From the NCBI GenBank assembly GCA_903923925.1, contig CAIXZF010000035.1, forward strand, positions 372,001 through 436,000: a DNA stretch of 64,000 nt. The letters are read 5' to 3'. Under the pieces are notes generated by a model. That model ran no database searches, was not told the origin of the DNA, and saw only the letters and a list, made by a program, of their open reading frames with translations. The stretch comes from an uncultured Bacteroidales bacterium. GTDB lineage: Bacteria; Bacteroidota; Bacteroidia; Bacteroidales; CAIXZF01. Shown piece by piece: positions 1 through 15,000 of this stretch (the stretch's first letter is position 1; each line of letters starts with the position of its first letter). A program made the position numbers and the translations under genes.

Positions 1-3000
1 TGGTGATGCTAACGGACTAAGAATGTTTGCATTATTTAATCCGATTGCAGGTGTCCAGCTATAAGTGTATGGTGCGTGTCCACCAGTTACATAAGAATTC
101 AACGTTGTTGATAATCCAAGTGTAATCGTTTTATCTGGACCTGCATTAACATTAGCTGCTTGATTTACAACAACCAAGGCGTTGTCAGAATCAGTACAAC
201 CATTAGCATCAGTTACAATAACTGTATAGAAGGCAGTTGAAGCTGGATTAGCAATTGGATTAGCAATTGTTGCATTGCTTAAGTTTGTTGCTGGGATCCA
301 CTGATAATTATATGGTCCTGTTCCACCAACTACATTTGCATTTAATGTAGTAGATGTTCCCTGGCAAATAATACTATATCCACCAGTATATACATTAGGA
401 GCAGGATTAACAATAATCTCTGCACTGCCAAACATTGGTACACTACAGGCAGTTACTGAATTAACCCCTACAACTGTATATGTGCCAGCTACTATTTGTG
501 TTCCAAAGGATATTACAGATCCTGTTCCTGATACTACAACTCCTGTTGCAATGCCATTACGGTAAAGATGATACTGCATTCCAATTTCTGAACTTGCAAG
601 AGCAACTACAAACCCACTTCCACCAGCACAGAATGCACCACCTCCAATTACGGTGAATTGTAATGGTTTGACAACATCAACATTGAGGCTTGTCGAACTG
701 ATACATCCAAATTCATTTGTAAATGTATAGGTAATTGTATAGGTTCCAGTTGCTACTGTTGCTGGGTCAAATGTGTTTCCAACAACACCTGTTCCGGAGA
801 AAGTCCCTCCAGCTGGTAAACCAACTAAAGTAACTGCTGGTGCATTGTAACATACTGGTGAAACAGGTACAATAATAGGATTACTTAGAGGATTAACAAC
901 AATTGTTGTTGTTGCTGATGTTGTACAACCATAAGTGTTTGTATAAGTATAGGTGATCAGATGAGTTCCAACACCTGCTTCAGCTGGATTAAAAGTATTA
1001 CCAACAACTCCAGTTCCACTATAGGTTCCACCTGCTGGCTGACCTTGAGTTAATGCAAATACATCTGCATTCTGGCAAATTCCACCAAGATTTCCAATAG
1101 AAACAAAAGTTGCTTCAAGAGTAGTTATTTCTTGTGTAGCAAAATTTGCGCAACCGAATTCATCTGTGAAAGTATAGGTAATAGTATGTACTCCAACTTC
1201 AGTAAGTTCAGGATTGAAGACGTTTCCTATAACACCTGAACCTGAATAAACACCCCCTGCTGGAGTTCCATAAAGTGAAATTGGCGAAGCGTTGTTACAA
1301 ACCGCACCTAATTCTCCAAGAGTAACTACTGGTAATGCGTTTACAGTTACGGGTTGTGAAGTACTGGATGTACAACCATTCTCGTTGGTATAAGTATAGC
1401 TTATTGTGTATGTTCCAGGTCCGGCAACAGCAGGATAGAACATATTTCCTTCCACTCCAACACCTGAATAGCTGCCACCCACTGGAGAACCATATAAAGT
1501 AAGTGCATTTGCACTAACACAGATATTTCCAGGTTCACTTAGTGTAACTACTGGTAAAGCATTAACTGTTATTTCCTGTGATGCACTGTTGGTACATCCG
1601 TTTCCATCTGTATAAGTGTATGTAATGGTATAAGTTCCTGGACCTGCAACTGCTGGATTAAACATGTTGCCCTCAACAGCAGTTCCTGTGAAGATTCCTC
1701 CCTGAGGAGCTGCATTTAATTCAACTGAATTTGAGTTAAAACAAACAGCTGCAATAGCACCAAAATTGATTTCTGGTAATGCATTCACAATGATTTCCTG
1801 CATAGTTGAATTTATGCAACCATTACCATCTGTGTATGTATAGGTAATTGCAAATACACCTGTTCCGGCAATTGTTGGATAAAAAACATTGCCCTCAACA
1901 CTTGTACCTGAATAAACACCACCTGCTGGAGTTCCATTAAGTGCAACTGGAGAAGCATTGTTACAAACAGCTCCTAACTGATCAAGGGACACTACAGGTA
2001 AATCATTTACTGTTACAGGCTGTGAAGTACTAACTGTACAAGCATTCTCATCTGTATAGGTATATGTTATAGTAAAGGTTCCGGCTCCGGCAACAGAAGG
2101 ATAGAACATATTTCCTGCTACACCAACACCTGAATAACTGCCACCTTCAGGTAAACCAGTTAATGCAATAGGATTAGCACTAATGCACATACTTCCGGGT
2201 TCACTTAATGTAACCACTGGTAAAGCATTAACTGTTATCTCCTGTGTTGTACTATTGGTGCAGCTATTTCCATCTGTATAAGTGTATGTAATGGTATAAG
2301 TTCCTGGACCTGCAGTTGCTGGGTCAAACATATTGCCCTCAACAGCAGTTCCTGTGAAGATTCCTCCCTGAGGAGTTGCATTTAATTCAACTGAATTTGA
2401 GTTAAAACAAACAGCTGCAATAGCACCAAAATTGATTTCTGGTAATGCATTCACAGTGATTTCCTGGATAGTTGAATTTACGCAACCATAATTATCTGTG
2501 TAAGTATAGGTAATTGCAAATACGCCAGCACCAGCAATTGTTGGATAGAAAACATCTCCATCAATGCTTGTACCAGAATAAACTCCACCTGATGGCAAGC
2601 CATTCAGAACAATCGAACTACTATTTATACATAAAGGTGCTACAGGAGCAAGAGTTACAACAGGTAAAGCATGTATAAGAACATCACCATTGATGTAAAC
2701 CGATGTAATATTATTTCCATCAAGGTTTTGATATTCACAATTTCCAACTTCAACTAAATCCCATGTTAAATTGCTGAATCCACCTGTTGAGCTGAAAACA
2801 ATATCAAATAGAAGACCATCGCCAATATTTGCAGGAATTACACTGAAGAAACCGGCTTTTATCTGACTGTTATATGCATCAATCTGATAGAAACCATTTA
2901 GTAATTCTGAATTAACATTTTGATAACCAACATAATTCAGAACAGAATTGTCATAATTTAAAGATAATGACATTGAAGCAACACCATACATGTGTTCAAC

Positions 3001-6000
3001 TGTGATTGGTATTACTACATTACCTGCACAAGAAACTGCATTGCCTGCAATTGTTTTAATAATTGGGTTAACAGTTAGTGTTGCAGATCCTGAAATAGTA
3101 GTTGTAGGGCATGTTCCGGATACAATACACTGATATTCATAACCATTCATTGCAAGTGTTACACCTGCCAGGGTTAAGGTCGCTGTATTAGTACCACTGT
3201 AGATGCCGATTTCAGAGATATCAGCCCAGTCATTTCCACCATTTGTTGATACCTGCCATTGGTATCCTGTGGCATTTTGTGCTTCAACTGAAAATGAAGT
3301 ATTTCCTGTTTCATCCACAGTAACACTGGATGGTGACGAAAGAATTGAAGTGATTGGTAAAACAGTAATATTGACACTTGTTTGAATATTACTTGTACAC
3401 ATGTTCGCATCTGAAACAGAAGTGAAATCATATATTGTTGAGATAGTTGGACTAACACTGAAAATATATGGGTTTGCTGAAGTTGTAATAGTATTGCCAT
3501 TGTATACAAATGTCCAAGGGGCAACTCCACCAATAAATTCTACAGTAATATCAGCGGTTTCACCTGCGCATATTACTGAGGAGCCAATAGCAACTAATTG
3601 AGAAACCTCATTAACTGTTATATCCTGTGAAGCAGAGTTAATACAGCCATTTCCATCCGTATATGTATATGTCAATGTGAATGTTCCTAATCCCGATACT
3701 GATGGATTGAACATATTCTCAACAATACCAGTACCAGAATATACTCCACCAGCAGGTGTTGCATTTAGTAACAATGGTTCTGCGTTCAGGCAGATTGGAG
3801 ATAAAGCATTGAATACAACTTCTGGTAAAGCATTAACAGTAATTTCCTGTATAGAACTGTTAGTACATCCATTAACATCTGAATATGTGTAAGTAATGCT
3901 AAATGCACCAGCACCGGCAACTGATGGGTAGAAAATATCCCCGTCAACGCCTGTACCTGAATATACACCGCCTGTTGGAGTTCCATTAAGTACAATAGGG
4001 AAAGCACTGATACAAACTGCACCAAGCTGACCTAGAGTTACTTCTGGCAATGCATTTACGGTTACTGCTTGTGAAGAACTAGCTGTACAACCATTCTCGT
4101 TGGTATAAGTATAGGTTATAGAGTAGGTTCCGGCTCCGGCAACTGCTGGATAGAACATATTTCCTTCAACACCAATACCTGAGTAACTACCACCCTCTGG
4201 TAAACCAGTTAATGCAATTGGATTAGCGTTGATACAGATACTTCCAAGTTCGTTTAAAGTAACTACTGGTAAAGTATTAACTGTTATTTCCTGGGATGCA
4301 CTATTGGTGCATCCGTTACCATCTGTATACGTGTAAGAGATGGTGTAAGTTCCTGCACCTGCAACAGCTGGATCAAAAAGGTTGCCTTCAACTGCTGTTC
4401 CTGTGAAGATTCCTCCTTCAGGAGTTGCGCTTAGTTCAACTGCATTTGAATTGAAGCAAACAGCAGCAATTGGACCAAAGTTGATTTCTGGTAATGCATT
4501 AACAGTAATTTCCTGAGTTGTTGAATTTACACAACCATTATTATCAGTGTAAGTGTAGCTAATTGTATGTACACCAACACCAGCAATTGCTGGGAAGAAT
4601 AAATTACCTTCTAAACCTGTTCCTGAATATGAACCACCTTCAGGCATGCCATTAAGGATAACAGGCGAAGCATCAATACATGCAGCAGTTGATGGATCAA
4701 GTGTAACAGTTGGAAGAGCATTTACTACAACGCTTCCATTATTATAATGTACTGTTAAAAGATGTTCATCAAAATTGGCAAATTCGCAATTACCAGGAGT
4801 TGTTAAATCCCATGTTAATGAAGTACTACCTCCTGTTGAAGAGAATAGATATTCAACTAAAAGACCATCTCCTAAATTTAGCGGAGTAATACTGAATGCT
4901 CCTGCTTTTACTTGTCCGTCAAGTTCTGAAATAACAATAACACCAGTGTTTAAAACCGGATTTACATTTTGGTATCCTGTGTAAGTTAGAACAGTATTGT
5001 CATAATTTAACGTCAGCGACATTGAAGCTATTGAATAGAAATGTTCAGCTGTTACAGGAATTACAAAGTTGCCTGCACATTGTGTTACTGACCCTGCCGT
5101 AATAGTAAGAACAGGATAAACTGTTAGAACAGCCGCTTCTGAAGTTACTGATGGTGAGCAATCACCACTTGCAGTACAATGATATTGGTTTCCATTCATA
5201 TCATAAGAAGCTCCTGAGATAACGAGTTCAGTTGTTGATACTCCTGAATAAACAGCATTGTTTGCAACATCTGCCCAGTTTGCACCTCCGTCAGATGAAA
5301 CTTGCCATTGATATAATCCTGCGTTTTCAGCAATAACTGAGAATGTGGCATTTCCACCTTCATCAACACTTAAACTAACTGGATTGCTTAAAATTGAAGG
5401 AACAGGGAGAACATTGATTTCCTGAGTAGCTGTGTTGGAACAACCATTTCCATCTGTGTAGAAATATGTAATCGTATGAATTCCAGTACCTGCATTGGAG
5501 GCATTGAAAGTATTATTTTCAACTCCATTACCAGAGAATAAACCACCTTCAGGTGTACCAGAAAGATTAATTGTTTCAGCATTCAAACAAATTGAATTAA
5601 CCATACCAAAACTTACCTCTGGTAATGGATTAACTGTAATTTCCTGTGAAGCACTGTTTGTACAACCATTTCCATCTGTAAAAGTATAGGTTACAACGAA
5701 AGTACCTGCTCCATTGGATGAAGGATAAAACATATTTCCTTCAACACCAACACCTGAGTAAGCACCGCCTTCTGGTAAACCATTTAGAGCAAATGGTTCT
5801 GAATCAATACAAGTTGAAATTGTTTGACCTAAAGTTACAATTGGTAGAGGATTTACTGTTGCAGTTCCATCTACAAATGTTGTTGTTAGAACAAATAAGT
5901 TGATATTTTGAATCATGCAATTTCCAGGAACTGTGACATCCCAGGTAAGCGCACTGCTTCCTCCTGTTGAGGAGAAGTTTAAATCAAAGAGTAAACCATT

Positions 6001-9000
6001 ACCAATAGAAATAGGAGCAATAGTAAACATGCCAGCTTTAATCTGACCTCCAATAGAATTTATTGAAATAAACCCTGAAGCAAAACCAGCATTAAGATTT
6101 TCGTAACCTTCATAGTTTAATACGCTATTGTCATAATTAAGGGTAAGTGACATTGCCGCAACATTATCAAAATTTTCTGCAGTAACAGGTATTGTTATGC
6201 TATTTGCACAATTAACAACTGTTCCGGCGGTAATGATAATTGTTGGTTGAATTATTACTGTGAGTGATGCTGCAGTTGATGTTGAATTTAGTCCACATGT
6301 TCCACTTACAACACAATGATAAAGGTTATTATTTAGTTCGTAGACTAAGTATGGTATAGTTAATGCAGAAGTAGATGCTCCATTATAAGTTGCACCATCT
6401 ATTACATTACTCCAGCTGCTTCCACCGTCATTGCTAACCTGCCATTGATATGATGTAACATTTGTTGCATCAACGCTAAATGTAGCACTTTCACTTGCAT
6501 AAGCAGTTACGTCTAGTGGGTTTGAATTAAGAACAGCTTGAACAGCTGATGAACTTACCGTACCATTTACAAAACTTGCAGACATTGTGTTTGCATCAAA
6601 ATCTGTATATTCACAGTATCCCGGAGTTACAATATCCCATGTTAAATCACTAATACCTCCATTGTAATGGAACATAAGATCAACAATTTTACCATCGCCA
6701 AGACTTAATGGTGTTAAGGAATACCATGAGAATAAGAACTGTCCAACAGTTGGACTTACTAATCCATCAGCTAATCCAGGATTTAGATTGGAATAACCTG
6801 TATAATCAAGAACACTTGCATCATAATCTAAGGATAGTGAAATTGAAGCTACATTATAAAAGTCTGTTACATTTATCGGTATAACAATGTCACTTCCCGG
6901 ACAAGAATTTTCAGAACCAGCGGTTGTGATAATTGTAAATTGTTCAGGAGCAATTACTGTTAAAGTAGCCGCTGATGAATTTAGTGTACAATATTCTCCG
7001 GCAACTACGCAACGATATTGGTTGCCATTATATAAGTAAATAGCATTTGTAATCAACAGCTCATCTGAAGTAACACCACTATATACTGAGTTTTCAGAAA
7101 GATCAGTCCAATTCAGACCACCATTCATGCTAACTTGCCATTGGTAAGAAACCGCACCTGAAACTACAACATCGAATGTTGCATTATCATGATGATTTAC
7201 AGCAACGCTTGATGGTTGAGAATTGAATGTAGGCGAAATACCAGCCGAACTTACCGAACCATTAGTGTAATTTGCTAAAAGTGAGTTTCCATTGTAATCA
7301 GTGTATTCGCAGTTGCCTGAAGTTGCAACGTCCCATGTTAGGTTAGTATAACCACCATTAAAAGTGAAATCAATATCAAAAAGATTCTCATTGAAAAGAT
7401 TTACTGGAGTTAAACTGAACCAGGAGAACCTTAAATCTCCAGGTAAGCTAAAAATATTAACCTCTGCCATGTTGAAAGCAGAGTTTAGATTCAAGATATT
7501 ATTATAGGTAAGAACTGCAGGATCATACAATAATGTTAGCGAAATTGCAGCTACATCATAAAGATATTGTCCATTTACTGGAATTACAACAGTATTTCCT
7601 GCACATTCAGTAACATTTGAAGCTGTAGTCAGAACAACACTGCCAGCAGTATAGACAGTTAGTAAAGCAGAATTTGAAATTTCAACGCATACATCACCTG
7701 TTACTAAACAACGATATTGATTAGTATTTAATGTGTAGTTAACAGCGGTCAAAACAAGATTAGAAGTAGTTGCACCTGAGTACATACCTCCATCTATAAT
7801 ATTTGTCCAGCTAACACCACCATTAGTGGAAATTTGCCATTGATACGTACTTGCATTATTAGCAGTAATACTAAAGTTTGCATTACTTCCATCATTAACT
7901 GCTTGATTAACTGGTTGAGCTGTAATTTCAGCCACTGCACCTGATGATGTCACAGTTCCGTTATTATACGCAGAAGCAAGACTATTACCATCAAAGTCAT
8001 TGTATTCGCAGAAACCAGGTGTAGTTACATCCCATGTTAGATTTGATGTACCACCATTATAGGTAAATACCAGGTCAATAATATCAGCCGAATTTAAATT
8101 AACCGGAGTTAAACTAAACCATGAGAAGAACCACTGTCCAGGAATTGCATTAATATTTATTTCTGAAGGATTGAATGCTGAATTCAGGTTCTGGTAACCT
8201 TCATAAGATAGTACACCAGGGTTATAGTTCAGGGTAAGTGAAATTGCAGCTACATTATAGAGATATTGGCCGTTAACTGGAACTACAACAGTATTTCCAG
8301 GACATTCTGTAGCATTTGCAGCAGTTGTTAAAATAACGCTTCCTGCACTATATACACTTAACGTTGCAGCATTTGAAGTAACAACGCAAACATCACCTGT
8401 TACTAAACAACGATATTTGTATGAATTCAGGGTGAAATTAACAGCGGTCAAAACCAGATTAGAAGAAGTTGCACCTGAGTACATTCCTCCATTTGAGATA
8501 TTGTTCCAGCTTCCGCCACCATTAGTTGAAATTTGCCATTGGTATGCACTTGCATTATTAGCAATTAGACTAAAGTTGGCATTATCACCGTCATTAACAG
8601 TTAAATTTACTGGTTGACCTGTAATCTCAGCGAGTAATCCATTTGAAGTTGCAATACCATTATTATAGATTGCAGGAAGGCTATTCCCATCAAAATCATC
8701 ATATTCACAGAAACCAGGTGTTGTTAAATCCCAGGTGAGATTTGTCGTGCCACCATTATAGGTAAATACCAGGTCAATAATGTCAGCTGAATTTAGATTA
8801 ATTGGTGTTAAACTAAACCATGAGAAGAACCATTGTCCTGGAGTTGAGTTAATGTTTATTTCTGATGGACTAAATGCTGAGTTTAGGTTCTGATAATTTT
8901 CATAAGTAAGTACAGCAGGATTATAATTCAGTGTAAGTGAAATTGCAGCTACATTTTGGAGATATTGTCCGTTAACTGGAACAACAATCTGATCTCCTGA

Positions 9001-12000
9001 ACAAGCGGTAGAATTACCGATTGATGTTACGATATCTGTTACAAAAGGAGTAACAGTTAAAGTTGCTGCATCTGAAACAGCTGTGCAAGAGCCAGAAGTT
9101 ACTACACAACGGTAGAAGTATCCATTAATTCCATAATTTACACCTGTTAGAGTCAACACAGCAGTTGATGTACCACTATAAACTCCACCATTGTTTAGAT
9201 TTGACCAGTTTCCACCATCTGCACTAAACTGCCATTGATAGGTGCCAGCATTGGCAGCTGAAATTGCAAAAGTTCCATTTTGTCCATCGGCAACTACAAT
9301 ACTTAGTGGTTGTGAATTAATTTGTGGCATTGCCCCTGATGGCGTTATTGCTCCGTTGCTGAAAACAGCTGATAGTGGATTGCCATCATAGTCGTTATAT
9401 TCGCATGCTCCTGGTGTAGTTACATCCCAGGTAAGATTACTGCTGCCCCCTAAGTAATTGAATGAAATATCTGCAAAATTACCTGAAGCCATATTGATAG
9501 GAGTAAGGCTAAACCATGAGAACCTCCAGTTACCCGGAATGCTGAAAATATTAATATCAGAAGCATTGAAAATTGGATTTACATTCTGGTATCCTGTATA
9601 TTCAAGAACTGATGGGTCATATAAAAGAGTCAATGAAATCGCTGCAACATTTTCAAGATTCTGTCCGGCAAATGGAACAGAAATAGCGTTACCTGCACAT
9701 GCCTGAGTTGAACCGATTGTTGTTATGATGTCGTTAGTAATAACAGTAATTGTGAGTGTTGCAAAATTTGAAGTTGCACTTAATCCGCAAACTGGTTCTG
9801 AAACAACACAATGATATTTCATGCCATTCATCCCAACAGTAGTTGAAGGAATATTTAAGGTAGAAGTTGTCACACCATTATAAGTTAATCCATTTGAAAG
9901 ATTAGTCCATAATGTTCCGTTTGAACTTACTTGCCATTGGTATGAACTTGCACCTGAAGCACTAATTGTAAATGATGCAGGATTACCTGAAAGTACAGTT
10001 GAATTCAATGGATTTAAACTAACCACAGGGGCAATAGCTCCGTTGGTATGAACACCGCCATTAATAAATGAAGCTGCTATAGTAAGTGCATCAATATCAG
10101 TATACTGACAATTTTCAGCTACAGAAAGATCCCAGTTTAAATTGCTGGTACCACCCAGGTAGTTGAAATTAAGATCAAGTAAAACTCCATTTCCAATGTT
10201 GGAAGGTGTTAATGAGAAATGAGAAATCTGAATTAATGAAGATGTAGCATTTATTGTAAGTAAAAATTGATCATTTAGTCCAGGGTTTACATTGCTGAAT
10301 CCTGTGTACTGAAGAACAGAAGAATTATACTGTAAGGTAAGAGAAATAGAAGCTACATTAAACAAATTCTGAACATTTACAGGAACAGAAATTGGTCCGG
10401 CACAGAAGCCTGAATTATCAATACTCGTAATAATATCCTGTCCGGCAACACTTACATTTAACTGAGCATCAGTTGTTGATACTGAGCATCCGGAATTTGA
10501 AAGTATGCAATGGTATAAATAACCGTTCATTTCAAGAATAGCTCCTGTTACATCAAGCACGCTTGTGGTTGATCCTGAATAGAAGCCACCATCTGTAATA
10601 TCACTCCAGCTAATTCCATCATTCGAACTAACCAGCCATTGATATGTACAATCTGAAGTTGATATTACCTGGAAACTACCGCTTCCGCCTTCATTTACAT
10701 TAATATCTGAAGGGTTAACAATAATAACTGGAGTTGTAATAATTTCAATATGAGCATTTCCACTCATCCAATTCTGACAACCGTTAGAATGTCCGATTAT
10801 TGTGTATTCTCCTGATGTTGAATAAGGTCCGAAAGAAATTGCACTTCCAGTACCATCTCCAACAAATCCAAAATAAGTACCATTAATATACATGGCATAA
10901 CTTACACCAACTTCACTGCCTGAAAGATTAACCATAAATTGTGATGATCCTGAGCAGCCTGTACCTCCACCTGAAACAGCAAATGCTGTTGGTAATGGGT
11001 TTACCGTTACGGCAACATCAGAACTTGAAGATGTAATGCCATCTGAAACTACTAAATGATAAGTTAACGATGAACTTGGATTAACAATTGGATTAAGGAT
11101 TGAACTTGTATAACCGTTAGAAGCAGTCCAGCTATAAGTATACGAACCTGTTCCTCCTGACACTGTTGCATTAAGTTGAATGCTTGCACCTGCACAGATT
11201 ACCTGAGGAGTTGCGGTTGCATTTACAGTTATAAGTGCTGTTGATACATTAACTACTACAGCATCTGATTGACTAACACAGCCACTTGTTGTATTAGTTA
11301 CAACCAAAGTAAAAGTAGTTGATGCTAAAAGAGCAGTAGTTGTTGGATTCTGAATATTAGGATTTACAAGTTTTGAAGCAGGTTCCCAATGGTAAGTGTA
11401 GCTGTCGCCAGATTTTCCTGTTGCGGATCCTGATAAAGTTGTTGAAGTATTATATTGAATATTCTGATCAGGACCTGCATGTGCTGTAGGGTTGTTGAAA
11501 ACCTGAACAAATGCCTCAAAGTCCATTGTAGAAGTACATAAAGTTGTATTATTGGTTGCAACAGCAGTATAAGTACCTGCAAGAGCTTGAGTTCCAAAGC
11601 TTATTGAAGAACCATTGCCATTAATAATATTACTCAATGGGTTACCATTAAGGAAAAGCTGATAATGAACACCTGATTGTGACCCATCGAGGCTTACCGC
11701 TACTCCGTTACCGGCACATGAATTTCCACCACCAATTACATTAAATACAATTGGAAGAGGATTCACTGTAATGTTAACAGTTGTTGAAGCATTTGTTAAA
11801 CCGTCAGATACAACAACTGTATAGGTTTTGCTTGAAGTTGGATTATCTGTAACAACCGGCCCGCTTGCGCTGAAACCGTCAATTGTATTCCAGGTAAATG
11901 TATAAACTCCGGTTCCACCTGTTGCAGAAGCTGACAAGGTAACCTGAGCACCCTGGCAAATTGTTAGAGGATTCCCGCTAGCCTGAACAGCTAATGGCAC

Positions 12001-15000
12001 ATTGGTTACATTAACAGTAAGCTGATCTGAACCAGAACAAGCTGTTGCTTGGTTAGTTACATTTAAGGTAAAGACTGTAGTACTTGTTAATGAATGTGTT
12101 AATGTTGTTGCATTACTTGGATTTACTACGAGAGCGGCAGGAGTCCATGAATAAACAAATGAACCTGTTCCTAATACTAATCCCGAAAGGGTTGTAACAC
12201 TGCCAACATTAATCGTTTGATCAACACCAGCATTTACAATCGGATTTTGGTTAACAGAAATCTGAGCGGTACCTGTCATTGCTGATTGGCAACTGGCAGG
12301 ACTTAATGCTGAAATTGTATAACTTCCAGGTTCTGTAAGTGGCCCAAATGATAAAGGCAAACCTGTACCTGATTTTTGACTTTGATAAATACCATTAAGG
12401 AATAAGGAATATTGATAATCAAACTGTGATCCGCTTAAAGTAACATTTACTCCAGCTGTTCCCTGGCAATATCCACCACCTCCACCAACTCCGTAAACGC
12501 TTGGAAGGGGATTAACGGTAACAGTAACACTTCCCGAAGTACTGCTTATTCCATCACTAACTGTTACAGAATAAACTGTTGTTACTGAAGGTGTTGCAGT
12601 TGGGTTGAAGATACCTGAAGTAAAACCGCCTGGTGTTGAACCCCATACATATGTGTAATTTCCTGAACCACCTTGAGCATTGGCAGTTAATTGAACTTGT
12701 GAACCCTGACAAATAATATTTGATGGAAGAACACTCGCATTTACTGTCAATGGTGTTGACGATACATTAACAACAACCTGATCTGCTGCACTTTGACAAG
12801 CTGAACTAAGATCGGTTACTACCAAGCTGAAAGTTGTTGTGAATGGTAAAGCAATAGTTGTTGGATTCTGAACATTAGCATTAACTAATGATGCAGCAGG
12901 ACTCCATGAATATGAATATACACCGCTTCCTCCACTTGCTGAACCATTTAATGTAACTGAATTGCCAATTATTGTATTTTGATCAGTACCTGCATTAGCA
13001 GTTGGCCTTGCATTAATTGTAACAGCTGTTGTTGCTGTTGCACTGCATCCATTTGAACCTGTTACTGTTACAGTATATGTTCCTGAATTTGCTACAATCG
13101 GACTGGATATAATTGGATTTTGAGTACCATTTGAAAATCCGATAGGACCAGACCACGAATACGTTGAACCGCCAGTTGCATGTAATTCTAATGGTGAGCC
13201 TGCGCAAACAGGACCAGTGTTAGATGCTCCGGCAATTGGTAATGCTCTTACAGTAACCGAAATTGATGTAGTTGCCTGACATCCGCTTCCATTTGTTATT
13301 GTTAAGGAATAATTACCTGTAGCACTAATCTGAGCAGCTGGAATTGTTGGATTTTGGCTTGTAGAAGTAAATCCATTCGGACCACTCCAACTATAAGTTG
13401 AAGCTGCACCAGAAGTTAAATTTAATGCCTGGCCTGCACATATAGGACTGTTTGATCCGGCAGAGGCTGTTGGTACTGGGTTTACAGTTGCTGAGAATGA
13501 TGCAACTGCAGAACAACCACCACTATTTGAAACAGTAACTGAATAGCTGCCTGAAGCGGCTGTAGTTACATTAATGATAGATGGGTTTTGTTGTGTTGAA
13601 GCAAATCCGTTTGGACCAGCCCAGTTGTATATGCTTCCACCATTTGCCTGCAAATTTAATGTCAGGCCAGCACAAACCGGGCTGTTTATTGCAGATGCGG
13701 ATGCTATTGGAATACTGCTGATTGTGAGTGCATGATTTGAAGCTGCACCAACTCCACAATTGTTTTCTCCGTGAACAGATACAATACCTGTTATAGCAGA
13801 GTTTGTAACAGAAACAGTTATGCTGTTTGTATTACCGCCACTTGTTAGTGTAACCCCACTTGGTAGTGACCATATATAAGAGGTAGCACCTGAAATAGGA
13901 GCAACTGAGAAAACTAAACCTGTTGTTCCCTGGCATGCTGTTGCTGGTCCTGAAATAGTGCCGGCAGCAGATGGTGTGGAAGGATTAATTACAACCTCAG
14001 TACTACCGGTTGCAGTACAACTGTTTGAACCAGTAACTGTTATTGCATATGTCCCACTATTAAGTGCTGACACATTTAATATAGTTGGATTCTGATTTGT
14101 TGTAAAAAAACTATTTGGACCAGCCCACTGATAAGAAATACCACCGTTTGCAGTAAGATTCAATGTTGCACCCGGGCATAAAGGACCGTTATTGGCAACT
14201 GTGATCTGTGGTGCGGGTTTAACTGTAACTACTCCACTACCTGAAACTGTACCTGAGCAATAAACGTTGCTGACAGATACAAGTGTGTAGGTCGTTGTTA
14301 CAATAGGAGTAACCTGTAATGGGTAAAAATTCTGTGTAATTCCATTTATTGTAAACTGATTTGTCCCATCTGAATAAACCAGACTTAGCGGCTTCGAACC
14401 AGTTAAATTAACGTTGAGCTGTGCTGTAACTCCTGCGCAAACCTGAGGAGTACCTGAAATACTTGCTGTTGGAGGAGAAACGTTGACAATAGAAACAGTT
14501 CCTGTCATCGTTGTTGATCCGCAATCATTGGTGCCAACCACTGAATAAGTGCCAACTGCAGTCTGAGCTGGGAATGAAATTCCTGATCCGGTTCCGGTTA
14601 TTGGTGATCCAATAGCTATTGTGCCATTTTTAAGTTGATAGAAAACTCCCAATTGTGAATTCGCTAAACTGATAGCAGCTCCAGGGCCAGTTGTACAAAC
14701 TGTGCCACCCCCGCTAACCAGGTAGGCTGTGGGGCAAGGAACAGAAACTGTTAAATTAACTGCATTTGAATTGGTGAAATTATATGGAATAGGGCAGTTA
14801 CCACCAAGAACGCAACGGTATTTGTAATTGTTCATACCAAGTAGAGCATTACTAATCGTTAGAGTGTTGGTTGTTACATTTGAATAGGTTGCATTATTGT
14901 TTAAATTACTATATGAAGTTCCTGAGTTAACGCTTAATTGCCATTGATAGGAAATTGTTTCTACTCCGGTTAACGTTATTGATCCGGTTGCTCCCGGAGC

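Larger units (their letters stand above)
2664..10740 (-). repeat. Alternating cohesin-like / Ig-like module array (modules 2-10)
   Basis: Within the giant gene, nine cohesin-like modules begin near 10455, 9740, 9045, 8350, 7650, 6940, 6255, 5125 and 3075 (minus strand). Each opens with an I(I/V)T..G stretch, a CxG and a VPV/IPV strand, followed by N(V/I)A(S/A)(I/M)SLTL.Y. Each is preceded by an Ig-like module with YQWQ(V/I)S, W, Y.G and Y(R/H)C. The codon for the second Cys region lies near 10104, 9399, 8703, 8004, 7305 and 6609 in modules 2-7, a period of 696-705 bases. Modules 2-7 share CEYxDxDGN-like ends and SWFSLTP or SHFSLTP; modules 8-10 form a second subtype with MSLTLNYDN and KAG.F. 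Modules 4-6 are also similar at the DNA level. Confidence 0.85.

Noticed and set aside
3174-4025. Several short open frames on both strands inside the giant gene
   Set aside because: They lie inside the long cohesin/Ig frame in other phases, have repeat-derived composition and match no family.
670-5843. Regular 222-base spacing suggestive of a CRISPR-like or satellite array
   Set aside because: Units are fully in frame, encode a clear 74-residue protein repeat, and differ by substitutions rather than by unique spacers.
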